Shown here piece by piece: positions 22,199 through 30,956 of a stretch of DNA of 64,000 nucleotides. Origin of the DNA: Mangrovibacterium lignilyticum (GTDB taxonomy: Bacteria > Bacteroidota > Bacteroidia > Bacteroidales > Prolixibacteraceae). Position 1 is the stretch's first letter. Each line of letters begins with the position of its first letter. The notes beneath the pieces were generated by a model. That model was given only the letters and a program-made list of their open reading frames with translations. It was not told the origin of the DNA and did not search any database. Location: positions 62,001-126,000 of the forward strand of contig NZ_WKLH01000007.1 in the NCBI RefSeq assembly GCF_010882175.1, in the 5' to 3' direction. A program made the translations under genes and the position numbers.

Positions 22199-23968
22199 AT
22201 GAATAAACTAATCCTGTTAATATCCCTAATCATTCTTAGTGTGACCAGCGCTACGGCTCAGATTCCTCCGGTTTTTAACCAACAGGACTCATTAAGAATT
22301 CGAAAATCAAAATTGTCTCAACTATACATTAGCCCGAAGAGAATTGTTTGGACTTCAGATCCGTCAGGCAGAAAAGTTAAGAACGCTAATTCATTGATCA
22401 ATCCCGGCGTTGGACAAGCCGATCTGAACAGAGGAGACTTTTTAATGCTTGCCAATCGGGGAGTAGAAACAGAACAGGGATTGATTATCGATTTTGGGAG
22501 AGAGATACAAGGTGGAATTGAAATTGTGACGACGATAAGCAATTCAAGTCCTGCTGGGAGAATTCGAATTAGCCTGGGCGAATCTGTTTCCGAAACAATG
22601 TCCGAAGTCGGGGTTGATGGGGCGACGAATGATCACGCAATTCGTGATTTTGTTATTACAATTCCCCGACTGGGTCGGACGGTGGTTGGGGAGTCAGGCT
22701 TCCGCTTTGTGCATATTAATTTGGTTGATCCAAATACAAGGATACAGATCAAAGAAGTGAACGCGGTGATGAGTTATCGGGATATTCCATATAAAGGTTC
22801 ATTTACTTGCAGTGATGACAGATTGAACGAAATATGGATGACTGGTGCCTACACGGTGCACCTGAACATGCAAAACTACCTATGGGATGGTATCAAACGC
22901 GATCGCTTGGTATGGGTTGGAGACATGCACCCAGAAGTGATGACCATTAATTCAGTTTTTGGATATAATGAGGTAGTCCCTAAAAGCCTGGACTTTGTGC
23001 GAAATGGAACTCCTCTGCCTAAGTGGATGAATAACATTAGTTCGTATTCTCTGTGGTGGATATTAATTCAGCGCGATTGGTACTACTACCAAGGAAATCT
23101 TGAGTACCTAAAAGAACAGGAAGATTACTTGGTTGGCCTGCTAAAGCAGCTGACTCATAACGTTGATGAGAACGGGGTTGAACAGATGGAAGCAGAACGA
23201 TTTTTGGATTGGCCTTCCAGTGAAAATAAACAAGCAATTCATGCGGGTTTACAATCTCTTATGTTGATGAGTTTTAAGGCGGGGCAGCAGCTGTGCAAGG
23301 CTTTGGGAAATACTGAAATTGAGAAGTTATGCGCGGAATACGCCGCTAAATTGAAGCAGCATGTTCCGGAAATGGCGGACTCCAAGCAAGCAGCAGCTCT
23401 GTTGGCTATTTCGGGATTGGTATCTCCGTCGAAAGCAAATCGAGAGATTTTATCTCAGGATGGCGTTCATAAAATGTCAACCTTTTATGGATACTATATG
23501 CTCATCGCTCGTGCAATGGCTGGCGATTATCAAGGGGCGATTGACAATATCAGAGAATATTGGGGAGGGATGCTTGACCTCGGAGCAACGACGTTTTGGG
23601 AAGATTTTGATATTGATTGGATGAAAAATGCAGCGCGAATAGACGAACTTGTTCCTGAGGGTAAAATAGATGTTCACAAAACATACGGTGGTTATTGTTA
23701 CAAACAATTTCGTCACAGCTTCTGCCACGGATGGGCATCTGGCCCCACCGCCTGGCTGACAACTTACGTACTCGGAGTAAACGTAGTAGAACCAGGTTGC
23801 AAAACAATTAGGATTAGTCCACACTTGGGCGACCTCCAATGGGTAAAAGGAAGCTTTCCGACTCCATATGGCGATTTGTATATCAAACATCACAAAACAG
23901 CAAATGGAGAAGTGAAAACTACCTATAAAAAGCCCAAAGGAATAAAAGTGATTATTGATAAGCAATAA
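22199..23968 (+). CDS. GH78-like alpha-L-rhamnosidase, short form
   Basis: Translation most likely starts at ATG 22199, where a signal peptide begins (MNKLILLISLI, cleaved after ATAQ); the open frame extends 36 bp further up. The 589-residue protein has an N-terminal sandwich (about 40-200) and an (alpha/alpha)6 barrel. The barrel has the GH78-type conserved segment WDGIKRDRLVWVGDMHPE near residue 225 and FWEDFDIDW near 475. A small C-terminal sandwich begins GCKTIRISP. It is shorter than classical GH78 enzymes, which carry extra N-terminal domains. It probably trims alpha-L-rhamnose, complementing the GH106 enzyme next door. It is 62 bp from that gene and only 8 bp from the GH43 gene, so firmly in one operon. 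The exact family number is uncertain. Confidence 0.8.
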   Translation: MNKLILLISLIILSVTSATAQIPPVFNQQDSLRIRKSKLSQLYISPKRIVWTSDPSGRKVKNANSLINPGVGQADLNRGDFLMLANRGVETEQGLIIDFGREIQGGIEIVTTISNSSPAGRIRISLGESVSETMSEVGVDGATNDHAIRDFVITIPRLGRTVVGESGFRFVHINLVDPNTRIQIKEVNAVMSYRDIPYKGSFTCSDDRLNEIWMTGAYTVHLNMQNYLWDGIKRDRLVWVGDMHPEVMTINSVFGYNEVVPKSLDFVRNGTPLPKWMNNISSYSLWWILIQRDWYYYQGNLEYLKEQEDYLVGLLKQLTHNVDENGVEQMEAERFLDWPSSENKQAIHAGLQSLMLMSFKAGQQLCKALGNTEIEKLCAEYAAKLKQHVPEMADSKQAAALLAISGLVSPSKANREILSQDGVHKMSTFYGYYMLIARAMAGDYQGAIDNIREYWGGMLDLGATTFWEDFDIDWMKNAARIDELVPEGKIDVHKTYGGYCYKQFRHSFCHGWASGPTAWLTTYVLGVNVVEPGCKTIRISPHLGDLQWVKGSFPTPYGDLYIKHHKTANGEVKTTYKKPKGIKVIIDKQ

Positions 23969-23976
23969 AACCTAAC

Positions 23977-25299
23977 ATGAGATATATTATTTCCCTTTGT
24001 TTCCTGCTTTTTATAGGAATAGAAGCTAACGCGCAAAATCCGATTGTACCACCTGGTGTTTATATTGCAGATCCCTCTGCTCGGGTTTGGAACGACGGTA
24101 AATTGTATGTCTATGGCTCTTTGGATGAAAGTACAACATATTATTGTTCCTATATGTATCACGTGTTGTCAACTTCAGATATGAAGAATTGGGAGCTGAC
24201 TCCTGACGTTTTTAATTCCCGAGGCGATAACGACCAGATTTCTTATTCAGACAAGGAGTTATATGCCCCTGATTGTACCCACCGAAACGGACTTTACTAT
24301 CTCTATTATTGCCAACCCGATAGAAAGGCAGCTGAGGGGGTAGCTGTGAGTGATTCTCCGACAGGCCCTTTTGTGGATGGAAAGAAGATAAATTTGAATG
24401 GAATTGAGCAGATTGATCCGGCAGTTTTTATTGATGATGATGGACAAGCCTATTACATCTGGGGGCAATTTGAGGCCAAAATCGCCAAACTGAAAGATAA
24501 TATGATGGAGATCGATACCTCGACCATTGTTGAGAATGTATTGACCGAAAAGGAACATCATTTTCACGAAGGCAGTTTCATGTTCAAACGAAATGGTATC
24601 TATTATATGGTTTATGCAGATATGAGCCGTGGAAATCGTCCAACCTGCATTGGGTATTCGATGAGCAACTCTCCAATGGGGCCATTTAAATATGGTGGTG
24701 TAATAGTTGACAACGATCATTGCGACCCGGCAACATGGAACAATCACGGTTCTGTGGTCCAATTTAGAGGGAGATGGTATGTCTTTTATCACCGATCTAC
24801 CCACAATAGCCGTATGATGAGAAAGGCCTGTGTTGAGCCCATCGAATTCAACGCGGACGGGAGTATTAACGAGGTTGAAATGACTTCGCAGGGAGCAGGG
24901 GCTCCTCTTAGTGCATTTGAACAGATTGATTCAGAAAGAGCTTGTCTTTTGTATGGAAATGTACGCATTCAGTTGTTTGAGCCGGGTAACGAAAAATTAA
25001 CTGAAATACACAACACTGACAATGTAGCGTACAAATATGTTGATTTTCAAGATGGAGCTAACGAGATAACAGTTAAGGTTAAGCCGCTAAAAAATGGGGG
25101 AACAGTCATTGTCCGTGCTGATGAACCTTGGGGGCCGATCATCGGGATGGTTAGAGTGCCTGGAGAAAAGGATGGAGAATGGCAAATGATTACATCAAAA
25201 ATGAAAGGTACTAGCGGCGTACATGCTATTTGGTTAGGGTTTTATGGGGCAGATACTCAATTGATGGAACTCGATTGGTTTGAATTCAGTAAGCGTTGA
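23977..25299 (+). CDS. GH43 glycosidase with C-terminal carbohydrate-binding domain
   Basis: The 440-residue protein has a signal peptide (about 1-21, EANAQN). A five-bladed GH43 propeller (about 25-310) carries the three catalytic acids in IADPSARV (base Asp), EQIDPAVF (pKa-modulating Asp) and HFHEGSFM (acid Glu). A C-terminal CBM6-like sandwich (about 320-438) ends LMELDWFEF. GH43 enzymes remove alpha-L-arabinofuranose, beta-xylose or beta-galactose; subfamily and substrate cannot be set by eye. With the galactosidases and rhamnosidases in the same operon, removal of arabinose or galactose decorations is likely. It is the last gene of the operon starting at 11264. Confidence 0.87.
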   Translation: MRYIISLCFLLFIGIEANAQNPIVPPGVYIADPSARVWNDGKLYVYGSLDESTTYYCSYMYHVLSTSDMKNWELTPDVFNSRGDNDQISYSDKELYAPDCTHRNGLYYLYYCQPDRKAAEGVAVSDSPTGPFVDGKKINLNGIEQIDPAVFIDDDGQAYYIWGQFEAKIAKLKDNMMEIDTSTIVENVLTEKEHHFHEGSFMFKRNGIYYMVYADMSRGNRPTCIGYSMSNSPMGPFKYGGVIVDNDHCDPATWNNHGSVVQFRGRWYVFYHRSTHNSRMMRKACVEPIEFNADGSINEVEMTSQGAGAPLSAFEQIDSERACLLYGNVRIQLFEPGNEKLTEIHNTDNVAYKYVDFQDGANEITVKVKPLKNGGTVIVRADEPWGPIIGMVRVPGEKDGEWQMITSKMKGTSGVHAIWLGFYGADTQLMELDWFEFSKR

Positions 25300-25431
25300 T
25301 TACTCGCGCTTGATCAAAGAAGCCACAGTTCTTCAGCTTTCATGATCCTCTTTCATTGCAATAATCTTAATTACTAAATAATTGCGAGGGGCGTCGCACT
25401 TGACTGCGATGTCGCGCACTAAATGATTTAT

Positions 25432-25908
25432 ATGAACAAGAACAAAAAAAAGAAAACAATTGCTTTGGTTGCACATGACAACCGTAAGGCGGATTTGGTA
25501 GATTGGGTCGATTACAATTGGAAAGAATTGATATTCCATGACCTTGTCTGTACTGGTACTACCGGAGCGATGGTCGAGAAGGTACTGCAGGAGAATTGTA
25601 TGCTTGCCAATACAGTGCCTCCTCAAGTCACTCGGTTAAAATCGGGACCACTTGGAGGAGACCAACAGCTTGGGGCGTTAATTTGTGAACAAAAGGTAGA
25701 CATCTTAATTTTTTTATGGGATCCGATGCAACCACAGCCACATGATGTGGATGTAAAAGCACTACTTCGGATTTGTGCTCTGTATAATATTGTAACGGCA
25801 ACAAATCGATCTACTGCAGATTTCGTTATCTCGAGTCAACTGTTCCACCAGGAATACAAACCATTGGTTAAAGATTACTCCGCTTATATAAAACGTGTCA
25901 TTAGTTAG
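25432..25908 (+). CDS. mgsA: Methylglyoxal synthase
   Basis: The protein has 158 residues from ATG 25432 (an ATG at 25423 is also possible). It is full length for MgsA and shows its signatures: IALVAHDNRK at the start, TGTTGAMVE (phosphate binding), GGDQQLGALI with the catalytic Asp77, and LWDPMQPQPHD.DVKALLR. It converts dihydroxyacetone phosphate to methylglyoxal and phosphate in the cytoplasm, relieving sugar-phosphate overload. It lies 124 bp behind the rhamnosidase operon. Rhamnose breakdown yields dihydroxyacetone phosphate and lactaldehyde, so the position may be functional, but this is inference. Confidence 0.95.
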   Translation: MNKNKKKKTIALVAHDNRKADLVDWVDYNWKELIFHDLVCTGTTGAMVEKVLQENCMLANTVPPQVTRLKSGPLGGDQQLGALICEQKVDILIFLWDPMQPQPHDVDVKALLRICALYNIVTATNRSTADFVISSQLFHQEYKPLVKDYSAYIKRVIS

Positions 25909-26129
25909 CACTGATGATGCAGCAGCTTCTTGTTTTTATTCAGGGAGGTGCAGCGAGATACGGTATAGGACTGCTTTTTTGCAACAGATATCATTAAGAA
26001 TGTGATTCTGGATAGACCTGTCGCACCAGAGCTCAATCTTATATGGTCGGCTGTCATTTGAATTGCAGTCAAAGGGTTATCTGCGTATCTCAACAACGCG
26101 AATGTGAATATCAATATAAACTTATTTCG

Positions 26130-26558
26130 ATGAAAGTAATATTCCACCTTTTCATTTTTTGTTTTGTTGTACTAACTCAAAGTAGTTATGCTCAAACGCC
26201 CATGCTGAAACTTGTTGTTCCCAATTTCGAATCAATACAAGGTGATTTGCAGGTTAGTGTTTTTAACAGCGAAAAATCATTCTTAAAAGAACATGAAGAA
26301 TATCGAATTTACAGGTTTAAAATAGAGAAAGATAGCATCGAGTTTACGATTGATGACCTCCCTAAAGGGAAATATGCCATGATAATATTCCATGACAAAA
26401 ACAGCAATAAGGATCTGGATCGTTCGTTCCTGGGAATACCCAAAGAGGGATACGGGTTTTCAAACAACATCAGACCTCATCTTTCAGCTCCCGATTTTCA
26501 AGATTGCAGTATTGCATTGGACAATGACACGAAAGTAGAAATAGAACTTTTGTATTAA
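26130..26558 (+). CDS. DUF2141-family secreted protein
   Basis: The open frame reaches up to 26043, but the signal peptide (MKVIFHLFIFCFVV, cleaved after YAQ) sets the start at 26130, giving 142 residues. The mature part matches the DUF2141 pattern: GDLQVSVFNSEKSFL, DDLPKGKYAMIIFHDKNSN, and LGIPKEGYGFSNN. Proteins of this family are small periplasmic or outer-membrane-associated proteins of unknown role. It stands alone between mgsA and the Crp/Fnr gene. Confidence 0.85.
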   Translation: MKVIFHLFIFCFVVLTQSSYAQTPMLKLVVPNFESIQGDLQVSVFNSEKSFLKEHEEYRIYRFKIEKDSIEFTIDDLPKGKYAMIIFHDKNSNKDLDRSFLGIPKEGYGFSNNIRPHLSAPDFQDCSIALDNDTKVEIELLY

Positions 26559-26861
26559 GAGCAATTGAATTTTGCTAAGGCGTTTGGGAGAGAAGGAACG
26601 TACCCACTTTCTAGTAATTTATAGATGTCAGTAAATGTATAGAATGACATGTTTCGTGATTTATTTGACTTTATTTGTCATCAGTTTGCTCTAACTTTTG
26701 GGGTATTATGAGAGGATTTCTGTTGAGTTATCCAGAAAAAAGTTCACTTGTTGTGTTGAGGGCGTTCTGGTAATTTGGGAGATATTGATTGAGCTTTTAT
26801 CTAAAAATGAACTAGATATGTTTTATTTTTGATTTTTTACAATTGAAGAAAAATCCAGATA
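26559..26861. other. 303-bp intergenic stretch upstream of the Crp/Fnr gene
   Basis: No gene is visible. TTACAATTGAAG at 26838-26849 shares the ACAATTG core of the palindromes at 27425 and 40925 and lies 13 bp before the Crp/Fnr start codon, so it may be a weak autoregulatory site. Confidence 0.3.
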
Positions 26862-27416
26862 ATGTTCGTCAAGCTGCTTAAAACGATAAAAGAAGATCAA
26901 CGGATTCATGAACGGTTTCAAGGTATTCTTATTGAAAAAAGGATACCATCGAGGACTGTTTTGCTGCATGAAGGAGATGTCTCCAACGAGATTTATATAG
27001 TGAAAGAAGGTTGTTTGCGTGAGTGGTTTAATAAAGATGGAAAAGATATTACCTTCCAATTCTTTTTTGAAGGGCAACCCGTGGCATCCATTGATAGTTT
27101 TATTAATCAAAAACCAAGTCTGTTTACGATCGAAAGCATTGAACCATCTACCCTTATAACAATAGAAAGGAAAGAATTTAATCAACTGTTGGTTACTTCC
27201 CCTGATTTTAAAGACAGTTTTCAAGACTTTATTTTTCAGCGTTTCAGTAACTACGGACAGCTTTTCCTTTCGAGGATAAAAGATTCGCCAGTGGAAAGGT
27301 ATGAGGATCTGATTACAACCCATCCTGAAATAATCAAGCGGATTCCCCAACACTATATTGCTTCTTATTTAGGAATTACTTCTGTATCACTTAGCCGCAT
27401 AAGAAACAGACGATAG
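26862..27416 (+). CDS. Crp/Fnr-family transcriptional regulator
   Basis: The 184-residue protein has a cyclic-nucleotide-binding-type beta-roll (about 25-115, with LLHEGDVSNEIYIVKEGCLR). A dimerisation helix follows, and a short C-terminal helix-turn-helix, IPQHYIASYLGITSVSLSRIRN. This is the compact form common in Bacteroidota; it has no iron-sulfur cysteine cluster like Fnr. The effector is unknown. A 12-bp perfect palindrome lies 9 bp after its stop codon, in the promoter region of the next gene, and a near-copy sits before the oxidoreductase gene at 40995. These are plausible binding sites for this protein. Confidence 0.88.
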   Translation: MFVKLLKTIKEDQRIHERFQGILIEKRIPSRTVLLHEGDVSNEIYIVKEGCLREWFNKDGKDITFQFFFEGQPVASIDSFINQKPSLFTIESIEPSTLITIERKEFNQLLVTSPDFKDSFQDFIFQRFSNYGQLFLSRIKDSPVERYEDLITTHPEIIKRIPQHYIASYLGITSVSLSRIRNRR

Positions 27417-27424
27417 TTACTTAT

Positions 27425-27436
27425 TAACAATTGTTA
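27425..27436. promoter_or_regulatory. Palindromic operator candidate upstream of the SCP2-dehydrogenase gene
   Basis: TAACAATTGTTA is a perfect 12-bp palindrome starting exactly 70 bp before the ATG at 27495. The flanks TTAT and TCG are shared with the site at 40925. It probably binds the adjacent Crp/Fnr regulator (inference). Confidence 0.6.
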
Positions 27437-27494
27437 TCGTGAAGCCCTATAAAAGTTCAGACTTTTGTGCTGTAATATTCTAAACAGTAGAGTT

Positions 27495-28751
27495 ATGAAA
27501 CTTTTTTTATTATTGTTGGGTTTGTCGTTAAAAATGAAATTTGCGAATAAGAATAATGACCTTTTTCGTCGGCGATTAAGAACCAGAACCGGATCGATAT
27601 TAATTAGAACGGCTGATCGTAGCGTCGGACGGCTATTTACATTTAGTAAAGGGCACATATTCACTAAAGCAGAAAGGTCTGGAGATGCAGATGTGCAAAT
27701 GGTATGGGAAGATGCCAACATTGCTTTTAAAACCATGACCAGTACCGATCCGCAAGCATTATTTCGGGCGATGGATAATGGAGATGTAAGTCTGGTTGGC
27801 GATATGTCAGTAGCACAGTGGTTTAGTTTGCTGATTAAGGCTCTAAAGGGCAGTGGTAAGAATTCAGGGGAAGGTAAATCGGGAAAAGTAGCTATGATAG
27901 GGCTTGGTAAAATGGGAAAGGGGATTGCTCGTAATATTCAAGCAGCCGGATTTGAATTGGTAGTTTACAACCGCACAAGTGCTAAAACTACACCGTTTGT
28001 TGACAATGGAGCTATTTTGGCTAAAACTCCTTCCGAGGCTGCCAGTCTAGCAAATATTGTAGTCACATCACTTATGGACGATGCTTCAGTACTAGATATG
28101 GTTACTGCTAAAGACGGTATATTATCAGGCTTAGCTAAAGGAGGAATTCACCTTTGCGCAACGACCATATCGCCGGAATTGTCCAAAAAACTTGTCGAAA
28201 TCCATCGTCTGCATGGCAGTCATTTTATTATGGGTGCAGTCGTTGGGAGACCAGATGCAGCAGAATCAGGGGAACTTCTTACTTTGATGGCAGGAAATGA
28301 AGAATGCATCGACCAATGCAGAGCAGTTTCTTCAGCTTATTCGGCTGCAACTCTCATAATTGGTCATGAACCCTGGCTGGCGAATTATGCGAAATTATCA
28401 GTCAATTATTTTGCCGTATCTAATATGGAGTTGATGGGCCAATTATATGCTATGGGGGATGCAACCGGTATCGGTCGAACTTTTTACAAGCAAATATTTG
28501 AATCCAGTTATTCAAACCCAATCCTGAAGTTTTATGCGCAAAAAATTATGGATAAAGAATATCAAGAAAATGTCGGTTTCGAGCTTTCTGGTGGCCTTAA
28601 AGACGTTAAGCTTATGCTTAAAGCATCAAATGCAACGTCTTGTTCTTTGGACTATGCACCTATTATCATTTCAAAAATGGAAAAAGCTATTAGTTTAGGA
28701 AATGAACATAGCGATTGGAGCGTCTTTACGAATCTCTCGACAAGTAAGTGA
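27495..28751 (+). CDS. SCP2-like domain fused to 6-phosphogluconate / 3-hydroxyisobutyrate dehydrogenase-type NAD(P)-binding protein
   Basis: The start at ATG 27495 gives 418 residues; the open frame continues 30 bp upstream without a better start. Residues about 25-118 look like an SCP2 sterol-carrier-type pocket (GDADVQMVWEDANIAFKTM and LVGDMSVAQWFSLL). After a Gly/Ser/Lys linker comes a beta-hydroxyacid dehydrogenase with the Rossmann motif IGLGKMGKGIARN (about 135-147), VVYNRT, a family-like central segment, and Lys300 with Asn304 (NYAKLSVNY) at the catalytic lysine position. The dehydrogenase half could reduce an aldehyde or 2-/3-keto acid; the N-terminal half may present a hydrophobic substrate. 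Located 78 bp after the Crp/Fnr gene, with a palindromic operator between. Confidence 0.78.
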   Translation: MKLFLLLLGLSLKMKFANKNNDLFRRRLRTRTGSILIRTADRSVGRLFTFSKGHIFTKAERSGDADVQMVWEDANIAFKTMTSTDPQALFRAMDNGDVSLVGDMSVAQWFSLLIKALKGSGKNSGEGKSGKVAMIGLGKMGKGIARNIQAAGFELVVYNRTSAKTTPFVDNGAILAKTPSEAASLANIVVTSLMDDASVLDMVTAKDGILSGLAKGGIHLCATTISPELSKKLVEIHRLHGSHFIMGAVVGRPDAAESGELLTLMAGNEECIDQCRAVSSAYSAATLIIGHEPWLANYAKLSVNYFAVSNMELMGQLYAMGDATGIGRTFYKQIFESSYSNPILKFYAQKIMDKEYQENVGFELSGGLKDVKLMLKASNATSCSLDYAPIIISKMEKAISLGNEHSDWSVFTNLSTSK

Positions 28752-29049
28752 GAATGATTTTAGTTTTCCGAGTGTAATTCAACTGGCATAGCGGTGAAGA
28801 CGTTACATTTGAATCAACACCCAGTTTAATATTATCTCATTGAATGGAAAATCATTCGGATGAGCAATAAGTTTGGCATAGAATATAACCATCCTTTCAA
28901 ATGAAGTTGTTACACTGCATTTAGCATTTGGTTACCCGTGGTCTTAAACAAACAAATCACGAATCTGACCTTATTAATTCTAGCATTGGAAGCGTAATAT
29001 GCTTTCATTTTGATAGATTTGTTACAAATTTAGAGTGAATAGTACCTCG

Positions 29050-29637
29050 ATGAGAACAGACGAATCCAAACTACTTTCAAATTTGAAGCTTGGGGATCAT
29101 ACTGCATTTGAAATGCTTTTTGACCAATATGCTGATCGATTATATCAGTTTTCACTGAAATATCTAAAATCAAAGGAAATAGCAGAAGATGTAGTTCAGG
29201 AGGTGTTTATGAAGGTGTGGCGAAACCGGGAGATTATGAGGATTCATAGTTCTTTGCAAGCCTATCTGTTTCAAATTACCCTAAATGCTATTCGGAAGTA
29301 TTTCAATGAGCAGGCGAAGACCAACGACTGTAAGCACGAACTATTGGTCGAATTGTCGGAAAACGCCACGACCGTGGAAGAGTTTGCCGACTACCAAAAT
29401 CTACTGGACAAACTTAAGTTTTTTATAGACAATATGCCGGAAAAAAGAAAAGCTGCATTTGTGAAAAAGAAGATTGAAGGCAAATCGTTGAAAGAGATTT
29501 CGGAGGAAATGAAAATTACAACCAAAGCTGTTGAGTACCACATCACCGAAGCAATGAAATACTTAAAATCGCAATTTGAGGAGCTCAAAATTCAAGGATT
29601 GATTTTCTTTCATCTTTTTCTTCCGTATTCATTATAG
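29050..29637 (+). CDS. ECF (RpoE-like) sigma factor
   Basis: The 195-residue protein is read from ATG 29050 (an upstream GTG at 29035 is less likely). Region 2 (about 20-90) contains AEDVVQEVFMKVWRNRE, and region 4 (about 125-185) contains KIEGKSLKEISEEMKITTKAVEYHI. This is the Bacteroidota ECF type paired with FecR anti-sigma factors and SusC receptors. It should direct RNA polymerase to the promoter of the SusC/SusD pair at 30957 once the receptor signals substrate. The anti-sigma gene follows after 172 bp. Confidence 0.93.
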   Translation: MRTDESKLLSNLKLGDHTAFEMLFDQYADRLYQFSLKYLKSKEIAEDVVQEVFMKVWRNREIMRIHSSLQAYLFQITLNAIRKYFNEQAKTNDCKHELLVELSENATTVEEFADYQNLLDKLKFFIDNMPEKRKAAFVKKKIEGKSLKEISEEMKITTKAVEYHITEAMKYLKSQFEELKIQGLIFFHLFLPYSL

Positions 29638-29809
29638 TTGGATTTTTTGATAATGATGTACTTTCAGCAAAGTTAATAAATTGGGAGACTGGTGTGTGAG
29701 ATAGTGGAGTTTAGTTGAATTTCATTTTTTTTTAATTTTTTCAAATTCGACCTAGGGATTTGAGTCATGTTGGGATCACAGGTATTAACAGTTCCGAACC
29801 GAAGACTCA

Positions 29810-30841
29810 ATGAAAAGCAAAATAGATTATAGGAATTCACTACTTAAGTTTTCTGAAGGGAAATACACTTACAGGGACTATGTCAATGTGAAAGGTTGGT
29901 TTGCCGATTCAAAGGAAGATCAGCAAGCAGAGGAAGCTTTGTTTGACCAATGGAAGGATACTTCGAATCCTTCCGACGAAAATAAGCACAAAGAACTTTT
30001 TCGTAAAATTCATTACAATATTCTGTTGGAGGATCGAACGTCACCGACTCCCCAGAGTTGGTTGTTTTATTACCGCCAGATAGCGGCTATTCTAGTTCCT
30101 ATTCTTGTACTTACCGGTCTGTTATATTTTATTTTGGATTTGAACCCAGCCGGGTCTCAGTCATGGGTTGAGATTAATGCGCCGGCTGGTGCTAAGACAG
30201 AGTTTCAGTTGCCAGACGGAACAACAGGCTGGTTGAATAATGGTGCCAAACTTTGGTATCCTACTGTGAATTCAAAGAATCGGGAAGTGAAGTTGACGGG
30301 AGAAGCCTATTTTCGTGTAAAGCATTTGATGCAGGGGGACTTTACAGTTCATGTACCCGATATGGATATAAAAGTGTTGGGTACCAAATTCAATGTTTCT
30401 GCTTACGAAAACGAAGCCAAGACGGTCGTGGTTCTGGAAGAGGGGAAGGTTGAAGTGGCTGGGACTAAGACCAAGTTCAATCATACCCTAAAACCGGGAG
30501 AGATTTTGAGTTTCGACCACGGGTACAATAAACTTGCCAGTGGAAGGATTGATCCTACTATTTATACAGCGTGGACCCAAGGTTTTTTGGTAATTGATGA
30601 TGAACCGTTGGACGAAGCTTTTAGAAAAATTGGTCGTTGGTACAATGCAGATATTGAGATACACGGGAAGATTGAGCGGAATTTGCGACTTAAAGCAACG
30701 TTTAAAGAAGAAGCATTAGATGAAGTAATAAATTTTGTTTCAATTTCGACTCCCATTGATTATGAGATTATTGAGGGGAAATATGATGCAAGTGGGCACA
30801 AGCAAAAAAACAAGGTCATCATTCAACTTAAATTAGAATAG
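29810..30841 (+). CDS. FecR-family anti-sigma factor
   Basis: The 343-residue protein has a cytoplasmic N-terminal sigma-binding part (about 1-85) and one membrane span (about 88-110, IAAILVPILVLTGLLYF). A periplasmic FecR domain (about 118-215, including TEFQLPDGTTGWLNNGAKL and GTKFNVSAYE) and a C-terminal DUF4974-type domain (about 265-340) complete it. It holds the neighbouring ECF sigma factor inactive and receives the signal from the STN domain of SusC. The gap in front of it contains a T-rich tract and a CTAGGGATTTG leader typical in my recollection of such loci. Order sigma - FecR - SusC - SusD is standard. Confidence 0.93.
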   Translation: MKSKIDYRNSLLKFSEGKYTYRDYVNVKGWFADSKEDQQAEEALFDQWKDTSNPSDENKHKELFRKIHYNILLEDRTSPTPQSWLFYYRQIAAILVPILVLTGLLYFILDLNPAGSQSWVEINAPAGAKTEFQLPDGTTGWLNNGAKLWYPTVNSKNREVKLTGEAYFRVKHLMQGDFTVHVPDMDIKVLGTKFNVSAYENEAKTVVVLEEGKVEVAGTKTKFNHTLKPGEILSFDHGYNKLASGRIDPTIYTAWTQGFLVIDDEPLDEAFRKIGRWYNADIEIHGKIERNLRLKATFKEEALDEVINFVSISTPIDYEIIEGKYDASGHKQKNKVIIQLKLE

Positions 30842-30876
30842 CATGATTATAGAATAGAAAGTTCAAAAGCAAAAAC

Positions 30877-30901
30877 AGGAAAGTGTTTGCGGCACTTTCC
30901 T
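30877..30901 (+). repeat. Hairpin between anti-sigma and SusC genes
   Basis: AGGAAAGTG and CACTTTCCT form a 9-bp perfect stem with a 7-base loop. Only GACATTTTG follows, so it is a weak terminator or a processing hairpin that could separate sigma/anti-sigma transcripts from SusC. Confidence 0.5.
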
Positions 30902-30956
30902 GACATTTTGCAGAGCGAAATAATCCCAATTAAAACACTCTTACAGACGTAAATTT

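Noticed and set aside
23477-23965. Minus-strand open frame of 162 codons opposite the GH78-like gene
   Set aside because: Antisense shadow of a gene with strong family motifs.
24259-24804. Minus-strand open frame of 181 codons opposite the GH43 gene
   Set aside because: It lies wholly inside a well-supported GH43 gene on the other strand, and its protein is low in recognisable motifs.
26823-27353. Minus-strand open frame of 176 codons opposite the Crp/Fnr gene
   Set aside because: The plus-strand protein has clear Crp/Fnr domains; the antisense translation has no domain or signal.
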